Assembly (NCBI GenBank): GCA_032718475.1
Contig: JAUCBJ010002390.1
Span: forward strand, 1 to 58,815
Reading direction: 5' to 3'
DNA: 58,815 nucleotides
DNA from: Nemertoderma westbladi
Taxonomy: Eukaryota; Xenacoelomorpha; Nemertodermatida; Nemertodermatidae
Positions 10,726 to 20,878 of this stretch are shown here, one piece after another. The position numbers were made by a program, and so were the translations under genes. How positions within the stretch are numbered: the first letter of the stretch is position 1; the number at the start of each line of letters is the position of its first letter. The notes beneath the pieces are model-generated. The model saw only the letters and a program-made list of their open reading frames with translations. It was not told where the DNA came from and ran no database searches.

Positions 10726-12028
10726 CTCTATGTAGTGGCATACGATAAGACTGCATATTCTTCACTGCATGCGTTGCGGGCGGTAAAATGTGTTAATAAT
10801 TAATGTTTAGAGTTCAAAAATAGTTTACAAAGGAAATAGGCCGATGGTTCTTATCGATTCTCTATGCTTTTTATTGCCTTTGTTCACGATAGGGCAAGGA
10901 TATACTGTATTTAATATGTTAACCCCTTGAAAAGGGAAGGGGGAGATTGGTTGCACTTGTTATTTAACCAAACAATTTGATTATATGCAGTATTTATCAG
11001 CTTTATCAGCTACAGTGACTTTATGGGTGTGAGATATTTACGACAGGTGATCTTGACGGCTTGGATCATGTGAGACGGACCCGCGCGTTTTACTGGAAGA
11101 TGTGGGCGGGTATCTCAAAGTACTCCTCTTCAACGGACTTACTCGAAGTTATAGATAATAACGGTACGGGCAGCACTGGCCTAGACATCGAGCCCCTATA
11201 CGGGTTCAGGCGTCGCGCGGCCGCTCAGCTGATCGTTAACGGCTGCCACCAACGATGCTGCGACACGCCAAAATGCTGGCGACCGACTGATACCTGCATA
11301 TGCAAACTGTGTCACCGCGCTGCGGATACGAACTTACCTTATACAATCTGCGAGGGGATCCCACCAAACACCACATCGTTACGGAAAGCAATATTTTTAA
11401 TGACCCTGGAACTCTAACACTTTTAATAATAATATGCAATAATAATAATAATTTTAATAACTTTATTTATTTTAATAATTTAGTAAACCACCTCTTAACA
11501 ACCTACCTAGTTTCTGCGCTACCAGCAGTATATTCAACATGCATATTTCATCTTATTTATCCGAATGTTTGGATGATAATTAAATAATTCATATTTAAAT
11601 AATCCAATGGAAACAAAGATACTTGAATCATGAGACGTGAATTTTAAGTTTACTCTTTATTCATCCTGTGTTTGTATGTGAAAGAGCCGAATATTATTTA
11701 TGGCAGTGATTTTTTATGTCAATTTATTTGACTTTTTTTGTCACTTTTTTTTTACGAATTATGCATAATGACTTTTGTTGTCCATTTAATGACTTTTATT
11801 GTCACTTTTTATGTATGTATTTCTTCAAACTGTCAGACTGCTGATTTCTGGACTGTCAGACAGTTGATTTCACTATGCCTGTGCCAAAACATTCCATGAT
11901 TCCATGATTTATAGACTATGAGATAGATTTCCATATGCGCCTGTGGTAAAAAGACTCTATATTTAATAGTTTGTGGTTGTTGTCGATAATCGATTACCAC
12001 ATGACGTAGCAAAACACTCATTTTATAG
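10726..12028. other. mostly unassigned stretch
   Basis: AT-rich DNA around one GC-richer patch, 11040-11400, which holds a 118-aa frame listed separately. A T-rich block at 11715-11820 contains repeats of GACTTTT(T/A)TGTC. Nothing else is recognised. Confidence 0.5.
11061..11417 (+). CDS. hypothetical Cys-rich 118-aa frame (doubtful)
   Basis: A 118-aa frame in a locally GC-rich patch. It contains a Cys-dense stretch, CHQRCCDTPKCWRPTDTC followed by CKLC, reminiscent of a zinc-binding or disulfide-rich segment. I recognise no family. The base composition differs from its surroundings, which suggests a real or captured exon, but no start context, splice sites or partner exons support it. The overlapping minus-strand frame at 11236-11439 is equally possible. 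Confidence 0.22.
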   Translation: MDHVRRTRAFYWKMWAGISKYSSSTDLLEVIDNNGTGSTGLDIEPLYGFRRRAAAQLIVNGCHQRCCDTPKCWRPTDTCICKLCHRAADTNLPYTICEGIPPNTTSLRKAIFLMTLEL

Positions 12029-12945
12029 CCAAAAACAATTACCAATTGATGGAAAGGAGCAGGTTAAGGCCGAGTTTTCTAACCAAAACAATAAACAGTC
12101 ACTTTACCAAATCAGGGAAAAGAGCAGGTTACAGAGACGGGATTTTCTAACCAAAACAATAAACGATCATTTAACTAATTGAGGGAAAGGAGCAGGTTAC
12201 AGAGACGGGATTTTCTAACCAAAACAATAAACGATAACATTACCAATTGAGAGAAAGGAGCAGGTTACAGAGGCGGGATTTTCTAACCAAAACAATAAAC
12301 GATAACATTACCAATTGAGGGAAAGGAGCAGGTTACAGAGGCGGGATTTCCTAACCAAAACAATAAATGATCACTTAAACTAATTGAGGGAAAGGAGCAG
12401 GTTACAGAGGCGGGATTTTGTAACCAAAACAATAAACAGTCACTTTACCAAATCAGGGAAAGGAGCAGGTTACAGAGACGGGATTTTCTAACCAAAACAA
12501 TAAACGATCATTTAACTAATTGAGGGAAAGGAGCAGGTTACAGAGACGGGATTTTCTAACCAAAACAATAAACGATAACATTACCAATTGAGAGAAAGGA
12601 ACAGGTTACAGAGGCGGGATTTTCTAACCAAAACAATAAACGATAACATTACCAATTGAGGGAAAGGAGCAGGTTACAGAGGCGGGATTTCCTAACCAAA
12701 ACAATAAATGATCACTTAAACTAATTGAGGGAAAGGAGCAGGTTACAGAGGCGGGATTTTGTAACCAAAACAATAAACAGTCACTTTACCAAATCAGGGA
12801 AAGGAGCAGGTTACAGAGACGGGATTTTCTAACCAAAACAATAAACGATCATTTAACTAATTGAGGGAAAGGAGCAGGTTACAGAGACGGGATTTTCTAA
12901 CCAAAACAATAAACGATCATTTAACTAATTGAGGGAAAGGGGCAG
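12029..12945 (+). repeat. 68-bp minisatellite, target of element A
   Basis: About 13 tandem units of 68 bp carry the core GGAGCAGGTTACAGAGGCGGGA and AACCAAAACAATAAAC. The GCAGG anchor falls at 12124, 12192, 12260, 12328, 12397, 12465 and so on. Unit variants recur in fixed order, giving a higher-order period of 341 bp (12124, 12465, 12806). Element A inserted in a unit at GGCAG, and the unit resumes at 28020. Related arrays lie at 42205-42545 (same orientation) and 43249-43469 (inverted). Confidence 0.92.
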
Positions 12946-14143
12946 TGTAAAAGCTTTTGTGGGATAACTGATACGTTTGCCTTTGCTGGCCAGTTCCCCC
13001 CCAGTCGCTAAAATACTCTCAAAGGGATTTATAACTAAAATAGTGCAAGCTACCAGCTTATTGGCTGATGTGCTGTACGGAGATATCTGGGCTCAGTTTA
13101 ATCGGCCAACTAGCTTAGAGAGGTTGCCTTAGCCTTGCTGTCCGTATCGGCCAATAGAATTTGAGTGGGCGTTAATTTCGACCTATCCCAGAGCTACTGA
13201 ACTGAATTTCCTATCTCACTGCTCATCCTCTGTGTTGGACGGGAGCTTCGGGGAATAAGGGAGTTGGTATACTCGTATAGTTATTCTAGTCATATGATTC
13301 TTCATATGATTCGGTTGTTATGTTCCCATTTTTCGCCATAACACCGGCTTTTGGGAAGAACTCTAGTAAAACTGCTTAAATTATCGAAAGTATAAATGTT
13401 ACCCTGGCGGTATTCACTTACCTAAATCACTTAATTTAACTGCACTAATCATATTGTTTGTACTGTTATTTACCGTCAGTTATTAATTGTATCTATTTTG
13501 TTGATGAATTATTGCTCTTTGGAGAATACGGATAAATCACCCAAAATTCCCAATTTTCTTGATACACTACAGGTTAGAGAGACGGGCTATATATAACAAT
13601 TGCGATTTATATTAATGTGGTGTGTATTGAATCTAATGTTATTTAGCAGACCCTACATGAGTCAATTATTGCTCTCTTTATGTGTGATCAAATATACTGA
13701 CGGTCGGCAGAATAGTGTGCATGATTGTGATTGGTAACAAAGTATTTCCTAAAGAATACGCCTTATACTTTAATCATAAGCGGTATCGTTGCGTTTAGTA
13801 TAAGTCCTAGTTCTGTTTAAATAGATAGAGCGCCACGTCCTAAAGGAACTGTTAATATTTCCCGAAAGCCAATAATATCTGTCAGAGATTAATTATTAAC
13901 GATCTATCGAATAATACAGTAAGTTTACACTGCAACCTTACACTGCAATAATACAATTTAAGCAGCCGAATTCAGCCTCCCGGGTGTAGATCCATCGGGT
14001 GAATGATCGCGCATGGGCTGACTTCGGGTAATGTTTTGTGTATTAGCATAAAATATTGTCGTATGCTAAAGGTGTTTTAATTAACTAAAAGACATATAAA
14101 TTTTGGCAGGTTAAACTGCTAAAGGTCTTCAAAAGCGCGAACA
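12946..14143 (+). repeat. 5' LTR of element A
   Basis: 1,198 bp, TG...CA bounded and almost identical to 26822-28019. It shares with the LTRs of element B the start TGTAAAAGCTTTT, the segments around TGAATTATT...TTGATACACT and AGCGCCACGTCCTAAAGGAAC, and the end AAAGCGCGAACA. It should contain the promoter and poly(A) signals. TATA-like tracts occur, but I cannot place the transcription start. Confidence 0.95.
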
Positions 14144-16318
14144 GTAACATTTATAGATCTTATTGCAGTAGGCAATAAGGTTGCAAAATACCGTAGTAAC
14201 CGGTATTTCTGTAGGTCTGTAGGCCCAACTGTCCTAACCGGTACTGCTGTACAAATACATTTAGTATTATTCGATTTTGATTATTGTATACCGGTAGGTC
14301 TCGATATTAAATCGGGGACGCCTGGTTTTTATTGGGATTTTACTTAGGTCTATTTCTGTCAGTTTTATTTACTAGTAGGCTAATATTGAGCAGAAGGCGT
14401 GTGACCCTGCTCAGATTGTTCAGATAATTGTAGGCTGAGCTGCTGTCTGACTGTTGTTGAGTTTGGAGAGATTACGGCGTGTGTAGAGTTTGTCTGATCA
14501 AGTGCCGTTAGTAAGTTGGGGCAGCCATATGCGGTAAGGTCAATCCCCTCTTAAAGAATAAGTCGTACTACCGTGTTAGAACGCATACTAACTAACAGTT
14601 TCAGAATCTGCATATACTGTAGTTTATTTAGGCTTGATCGTAGTCTGCCAGTGTTTTGGCCTGTGTTTGTTTGTGTGGTCTGTTCAGGTACCGTAATAGT
14701 TATTACTCAGATATTTTGTAGGCTGGATTGTTGTCTAACTATTCTTAGGCCTGAAGGGATTGCTGCGTGTGTAGAGTTTGTCTGATCAAGTGCCGTTAGT
14801 AAGTTGGGGCAGCCATATGCGGTAAGGTCAATCCCCTCTTAAAGAATAAGTCGTACTACCGTGTTAGAACGCATACTAACTAACAGTTTCAGAATCTGCA
14901 CATACTGTAGTTTGTTTAGGCTTGATAGTAGTTTGCCAGCGTTTGGTTTGTATTTTGTTTGAGTATTCTGTACGGGTAGCGTAATATTTATTATTCAGAG
15001 TTTATGCGATTATTCGCAACATTCATGTCCCCAAGTTTATTCCTACAGTAATTGTGCTTGTTATACATACCGTTATAGTTAAACTAACCCCGGTACTACA
15101 CGGGCTGCTTGGCGTAGGTAAAGACTGGTGACTTTGTGCTTCGGTCACTCCAGCAGATGCCGTGGTTCTTTTAACTGTTCAAGTATATTTAAATACTGAT
15201 TATTTGTTATACCGGTACTTGTACCTAATTTAGGGTTTAGTGTACAGTGCTTTCCGAAGTATTTAGTGTAGGCAGTATATTTGTGTTGTAAAGTGGTTGA
15301 TAGGCACATTCGTTAGCTCTATTAGCTTCTGGGTAGGAACAATCCGTGATACATAACGTAGTACCTATAGCGATACGGTTATAGGTCGTCAGGCGGTGGT
15401 ATTTTCCTATCTGGACAGTGCAATATATTTACTACTACTTATTATTTCAAATACCGTAGTACCCTGTCCGTTGTAATAACCAGAAATCTAACCCTTTGTT
15501 AGGCTGGTTTGTAGACTTCCTGTAAAATTACCCTAAAAAATTTCGTACGTAATATTTTTGTTGTGTTTAGTTAGAGAATTAATCTCACCCGTATCGTAAG
15601 TAATTTGTAGTATTAAGTAACTTAAGTAAATTAGAATTATCTGTTTTAGTGTCAAATAAATAGCACTTCACTGAGAGCGCACAGCTTCTGTGTAGTGACT
15701 CCCCCAGAAATAATAACATTTATTTCAAATATTGACAAAAACCCATTTAAACGGGTATATATCTATTATAAATCAACTCAAACGATTTATAAATAGTAGG
15801 CCTGCCATACAACAACTAGGTCTCAATATCAGTTGGACTACTGCTTAAATAACAGTAATAAAGTAAGTTAAAGTAACCAAGTAACCCTAAAATATTCAGA
15901 AATTCAATTATTCTAAAAATAATTGACATACCGGTACTTACCATAGGCTTATTATATTTATTTCTATAAATTTGAGCTGAAATCATACCGGTACTCTGTA
16001 ATTAATTCTAGTTCATAATTATACTTATATATACTACAGTACTATAAGTGTAAACTGTATACCGGTATTCACGATAGGCCTATTATATATTTATATATAT
16101 TTGTGCTAAAATTATATACCGGTACTCTGTGACAAATCTAGTCTGTAATAATACTTATATATATTATAAGCATACCGGTATTCTAATATATTGTATATAT
16201 ATCACGTTACACTGAGTAACGGTACCGGTAATAAATCGCTAGGCTTGCGGTCATACTGAATTACCAGACTTGCTTTAACTGAAACTATAGTAGTAGATAT
16301 TCAACTGTATAACTAAAC
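14144..16318 (+). other. 2.2-kb untranslated leader of element A with internal tandem repeats
   Basis: The leader has no long frame. A block beginning GTAGAGTTTGTCTGATCAAG at 14483 is repeated at 14771 (period 288 bp) with high identity over at least 150 bp. Element B carries the corresponding duplication with period about 287 bp (38276 and 38563). A second repeat set, ACCGGTA-bearing AT-rich units near 15931, 16062 and 16171, also has counterparts in B (36990-37240). Retention of both duplications in two diverged copies suggests a cis function such as packaging, dimerisation or translation control. Confidence 0.7.
14158..14180 (+). other. conserved hairpin in the primer-binding position of element A
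   Basis: Fourteen bases past the 5' LTR, TCTTATTGC pairs with GCAATAAGG around the loop AGTAG. Element B has CTTTATTGC/GCAATAAAG with loop AGTAA at 39033-39055 (minus strand). Pair 2 changes C-G to T-A with both sides substituted, and pair 1 changes U-G to C-G, so the stem is maintained. No TGG-initial tRNA-complementary primer-binding site follows the LTR in either element. A role in priming or packaging is inference. Confidence 0.6.
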
Positions 16319-19300
16319 ATGTCTGACACTCAGCAAAACCTGTCAGACAGTCTGATCGATACAACTATCTGTGACTCAGATAGGAGTGTGGAGCGATTAA
16401 GAAAGGAGTTCAGCTCACCTCCTACTGCAAAAAAGGTCATCCCTCCAGTAGTATCAGACCCTAGGCTAATCCACCATAGGTCCATCATAGGCACTCGGGC
16501 ACAGGTAAAACGGAACCAAGAGGCAGTTGTCCCATCGCAGCAACATCTTGGTCAAGAACCTACTTCCCAGCGACCCGATAGCTCCAGCAGTTCGGATACT
16601 GTAGAGCTGACCCCCGAACATGGAGTGCAGATGGCTGATACAGTCTACTCGGACCCCCTTCTTACCCTTCCTGCTGCAGTGCTAACTACTATATTCATTG
16701 CGGTGGAGGAACATCAAGCCGACTGGGCGAAGAATAAGCGAGCGACCCAAGATAATTATGTGGAATACGCCAGGGAAGAATTGATGTCTATTGTCGAGTC
16801 ACAATGGAACTTTCCCGGACTCGGACTCCCGTTGGATCTGTCCGAGGCTACTTGGGAAGAGATCAACAGGATGGGAGTGGCTAAAGATACAATGGATCCA
16901 GCTGTTTGGAAGAGGTCGGCAGCAGGATATGTGCAGGGATTCTTCGGCTCCTTGGAGCGATTGGAAGAACAACTGTTTCGACAACTTCAAGGACCTCAAG
17001 AGCAGGAAGAGCTGCTATACCAAGTACGCGAAAGAACCCTACGCATTCGACTAATCCTCTCAGCCTTTGAGGAAACTTCCAAAAGAAGACAGGACACGTC
17101 GCTGCAGGTTGCTGTCAAAACTTGGTTACATCGGGTAGATCTCAAAGTACAGGAAACGGCCCAGTGGAAATCTCAGCTGGTTGAGAGATCAACCTATGAA
17201 GAACCAACTGATGTCACCCTTTCTCAAGCGGAAAGCGAAGAGACCGCCGAGAAACCGCGAACTAGAGACGCTATCGACATTTATTTGTCCGACTATCAGC
17301 GATTCCTAGGAGACGAAGAGTTGAGGAGACGGCTGTCTGGACTTTCCCCTAATAGTGAAGGAACCAAGCTTGTGTTGGACTCAATCGATGCCGAAATGTT
17401 AGCTGCAAACCAAGCTGAATGTGATGAAAAACTCCGCCTCACTAGAGTCCGAGAAGAACAAATAAAGAAAAGAAGGATAGAGGAACAAAAGGCGGCGGCT
17501 ATGGCAGAAGCAGAAGTAGAAAGAAAGGCAGCGGCGGCAGATGCAGAAGCAGAAAGAAAAGCAGCAAAGGCAGTGGCAGAAGCAGAAAGGAGAGCCTCTG
17601 AGCAGACTACCCAACTGGAGTTGGAAAATCTGCAAGAGACACAAGACAGTATAAATAAACAGTTTACTGCTAATCAAATGCAGATGATGAGAAAATCTAC
17701 TCCCAAGCGCCAGGGATACACATCCTCGGAGGAAGGCGAGACCACCGATCCTGAAGGCGGAGGAAATAGATCTCATCTAAGTAGGCGTAGAAAAACATCT
17801 TACCGTCGCAAATTGCCTGATTTGCCCCCAGCTGTTAAAAGACAGCTAACTAGCACAGACTTAGGCAGTGCAGAACCCATAGAACAATTTATCCAGGTCA
17901 AAAGACTCCCTACTATAGTCGATGAACCTGAAATAATTAGGCCTGTTGTTCCCAAAGTCACTTCTGTGCTAGAGACTCCTGCACTTCCAGAGCTTAACTC
18001 TAAATTCCCTTTACATAGTACTACACTGCCTGTACCCGGTGGAACAGTCCATGCAAATACCCCTGTCCAGATAGCAGAGAGAGAAATCAATAATTTGTCT
18101 CCCGTCGTCCCGCGTCAGCCCGCTACTATGTTGGCGACTCCCGCTTCGGCGGTTGAGTGGGTGGAAGAGGGACGGCGGGGGATGAATCTCCTGCTGGGAC
18201 AGATGCAGGAGACTGTCCACCAACTTAAGGGAACGGTGAGGGAAGGTAGAGCAGAGTTGCAAGAGGTGCAGCAAAGTATCGCACTAGAACGCGACAAATT
18301 AGTCAATATCCAAAAGGGCATACCAATAACCCCTGTAACATTGTGTCAACCTGTTAGGTCTGAAGTATTACATGCGCAAGGTGTGGAGCCTACACGCATC
18401 TATACTGCTAGTGAAGTTGAAACTCCTATAGCAAACCCTATTAAGGGTGATTATAGACCTGTTATTAATGATATTCCCTATAGAACTGATAATGATCCGA
18501 GAAATTTACATACCGATAATTCGATATTAAATAACACAATGGCCCAAGAAAGCTTTACGCGTCAGATGGCTAGAACAGAAGCCCGCCAAGCGGTCAAAGT
18601 GGGAGAGATCGTCAAATTCAATGGAGATGAGATGAAATGGTTACCTTTCAACGAATATTACAAAGATAGCATACAGAACTCTGTACTATCTAACGGAGAG
18701 AAACTTAGATTCCTCATCAAGTGCTTGGAAGGACCTCCCAAGTTAATGGCGTTAAAGTTTATTGGACATCCAGAAGGATTAAGACAAGTTTGGGATACAT
18801 TAAACATCAGGTATGGTAACAAGGATAACATAGCTAAGTATTTGTACGCAAAATTAGTAGCCCCCCGACACTTCCTTAGTAGTGGGATTATAGAGTTTTC
18901 CGATGAAATTCAAGAGATCTGTAGACAACTGGACTGGTTAGGTAAGTCGCATGAATATCAGAGTTCCATGGTTATTGGAGCCGTAGTCTCTACTTTACCA
19001 AAGGGTGGAGTATGTACACGCTGGGACAAGAAAGTGTTGTACATGAATGAACAACAACGACGAAGTCCTACCATGGCTGATCTCATGTCTTTCTTAGATG
19101 GTGAAGTAAAACTACAACTCATCAAGCAGTCCAGAGAGAAAACATCGGAAAATAAGGTAAGTGAGAAACCCGTTTCTAAGAGAAGGATAATACCAGTGTG
19201 TTACACTGACGACGGCGAGAGCCAAGCTTCTCAAGAAGAGGACAGCGGGAAAGACATAGCAAAATCTTACTATGACAACAAGACCTATAAAGACGTAAGT

Positions 19301-20878
19301 AAATACAAGTCTCGAATCAGTGACAGGAGAGAACAGGTAACAACAACTCCTCCTACGTCTCCTAAGAGAATTCACGGAAGAAAGCCCGAAGAAAGAACGA
19401 GAGTGCATAACGTTACCCAAGGTAAGGTGAGTAACATCAAACCAAAATGTGCGCTGTGCGACGGGCCCCACCGTTTGAGTGCGTGTGCTGAATTTCTAAA
19501 GAAATCCCCTGTAGACAGACGTACAGTCCTGTGGAATAAGCGGTTATGCTATAATTGCCTCAGATCAGGACACCAACGGCGAACCTGTTACTCCGACGTA
19601 AAGTGTGCAAAGTGTGGCGCGAAACATCACATCTTGTTACACAGTGAGTTCGAACGAGACAACCCGAGTCAGGTAAGTGAGCCCGAACTACATGTCCAAT
19701 TCAGTGATGTGAACGACACTGACCAAGGTTCTGAGTGGGAAGGATTCTATACAGACGAATTCTCCGATGCCAACGAATCCTGTTATCTAATAAATACCAC
19801 AGTGTATCGAGCACTTACGGATGAAAAGGACACTGACGAGTTTACTCCAACTCCTTTTGACAAACAACCATCTTGGAAAGTTCCAACTTCCAACATAGGA
19901 ATAAGAGAATTTCCTGTAGTGCAAGTTCGAGTTCATGGTCTCAACAAGAGTTACATAGTGAACGCCCTACTTGACTCCGGCAGCACAGGAACATTCATCG
20001 ATCAAGAACTAGCCGAAGATATCTTTGCTGGACAACCCAAGTTCCGGACTAAATTGAATATGTCAGGAATTATGCAGGTTTGGAAATCTACCCTAACGGC
20101 AGATTACTATGTAGGTGTGTTGTCCACCCCCCAGGATAAGTTAGGAACACAAGGTATAAGGTCAGTAAAAATGGTGGCTATAAAGAACTTTGCTACTACT
20201 CAAGCAGACCTTTATAATTGGGACGAAGATGAGAGCATCCAACATCTTAAGATACCTCGATTCCAGACAGATTATCCTGGAGTGCAAATACTCATCGGCC
20301 AAAACGCGCATGAGGCGCTCGAGACATTGGAGAAACGGCCTGCTCAACCGCAGCCACTACAAACCTATGCGGTAAGAACTAGAGTAGGTTGGTACTTCAC
20401 TGGCCCTTCCCGTAGAACTCTCAAAGAGAGATTACCTCAACAACAGGTATACCAAGTAAAGGAATGGGAAGTGGAGAGCATTGATGTGGACGATCCAACT
20501 GAGGGAACACCATACTCCTCAGATAATGACGATATTAACTCCAATGTAGATCAATGGAGACATCGCCCCGAGATGATTAATCTAGCCGACATCGCTTCCA
20601 GAGGAGCAACTCCTCAAGAACGGATAGATACTCCCGGCTGGTTAGGTGGACCCGACTCCCTAAGTAAAGAAGAAGATGAATGGCCTTCTCATCTTACCAC
20701 TGCGGAGATTAGACAGGCCAAGGGAGCGGAGGAAGTAACACGACAGCCTAATCGCCCAGCTGGTCGCTTAGGTTTACTGGAAAGAGACCGAAAACTGTCC
20801 GGAAACCATGGAAGGCAAGATACTCTTCCTACGACCACTTCCCTAATTCGACAAAGATCTAGGGACTCCATAACGTAA
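16319..20878 (+). CDS. ORF1 of element A: BEL/Pao Gag-protease polyprotein with RT, RNase H and integrase core missing
   Basis: 1,519 aa, intact. Order: an N-terminal region of about 290 residues absent from copy B; a Lys/Glu/Ala-rich coiled coil at about 375-460; low-complexity linkers; a DUF1759-type Gag domain at about 755-905 (VKFNGDEMKWLPF, FSDEIQEICRQLDWLG); zinc knuckles at about 1043-1108 (CALCDGPHRLSAC, CYNCLRSGHQRRTC, CAKCGAKHHILLH); and a DUF1758-type aspartic protease with DSGSTGTFID (D1219), followed by ILIGQNA and VRTRVGWYFTGP. In BEL/Pao elements reverse transcriptase should follow. Instead about 30 acidic residues lead straight to VDQWRHRPEMINLADIASRG (about 1411-1430), normally found after RNase H, then to a DUF5641-like end (RPAGRLGLL...TTTSLI). 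The catalytic core for replication is therefore absent by in-frame excision. Start chosen because copy B has the same N-terminal SD..QNLSDSL.DTT. Confidence 0.93.
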   Translation: MSDTQQNLSDSLIDTTICDSDRSVERLRKEFSSPPTAKKVIPPVVSDPRLIHHRSIIGTRAQVKRNQEAVVPSQQHLGQEPTSQRPDSSSSSDTVELTPEHGVQMADTVYSDPLLTLPAAVLTTIFIAVEEHQADWAKNKRATQDNYVEYAREELMSIVESQWNFPGLGLPLDLSEATWEEINRMGVAKDTMDPAVWKRSAAGYVQGFFGSLERLEEQLFRQLQGPQEQEELLYQVRERTLRIRLILSAFEETSKRRQDTSLQVAVKTWLHRVDLKVQETAQWKSQLVERSTYEEPTDVTLSQAESEETAEKPRTRDAIDIYLSDYQRFLGDEELRRRLSGLSPNSEGTKLVLDSIDAEMLAANQAECDEKLRLTRVREEQIKKRRIEEQKAAAMAEAEVERKAAAADAEAERKAAKAVAEAERRASEQTTQLELENLQETQDSINKQFTANQMQMMRKSTPKRQGYTSSEEGETTDPEGGGNRSHLSRRRKTSYRRKLPDLPPAVKRQLTSTDLGSAEPIEQFIQVKRLPTIVDEPEIIRPVVPKVTSVLETPALPELNSKFPLHSTTLPVPGGTVHANTPVQIAEREINNLSPVVPRQPATMLATPASAVEWVEEGRRGMNLLLGQMQETVHQLKGTVREGRAELQEVQQSIALERDKLVNIQKGIPITPVTLCQPVRSEVLHAQGVEPTRIYTASEVETPIANPIKGDYRPVINDIPYRTDNDPRNLHTDNSILNNTMAQESFTRQMARTEARQAVKVGEIVKFNGDEMKWLPFNEYYKDSIQNSVLSNGEKLRFLIKCLEGPPKLMALKFIGHPEGLRQVWDTLNIRYGNKDNIAKYLYAKLVAPRHFLSSGIIEFSDEIQEICRQLDWLGKSHEYQSSMVIGAVVSTLPKGGVCTRWDKKVLYMNEQQRRSPTMADLMSFLDGEVKLQLIKQSREKTSENKVSEKPVSKRRIIPVCYTDDGESQASQEEDSGKDIAKSYYDNKTYKDVSKYKSRISDRREQVTTTPPTSPKRIHGRKPEERTRVHNVTQGKVSNIKPKCALCDGPHRLSACAEFLKKSPVDRRTVLWNKRLCYNCLRSGHQRRTCYSDVKCAKCGAKHHILLHSEFERDNPSQVSEPELHVQFSDVNDTDQGSEWEGFYTDEFSDANESCYLINTTVYRALTDEKDTDEFTPTPFDKQPSWKVPTSNIGIREFPVVQVRVHGLNKSYIVNALLDSGSTGTFIDQELAEDIFAGQPKFRTKLNMSGIMQVWKSTLTADYYVGVLSTPQDKLGTQGIRSVKMVAIKNFATTQADLYNWDEDESIQHLKIPRFQTDYPGVQILIGQNAHEALETLEKRPAQPQPLQTYAVRTRVGWYFTGPSRRTLKERLPQQQVYQVKEWEVESIDVDDPTEGTPYSSDNDDINSNVDQWRHRPEMINLADIASRGATPQERIDTPGWLGGPDSLSKEEDEWPSHLTTAEIRQAKGAEEVTRQPNRPAGRLGLLERDRKLSGNHGRQDTLPTTTSLIRQRSRDSIT

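Noticed and set aside
12029-12945. CRISPR-like array
   Set aside because: Units are contiguous 68-bp tandem copies without unique spacers, and the DNA is eukaryotic.
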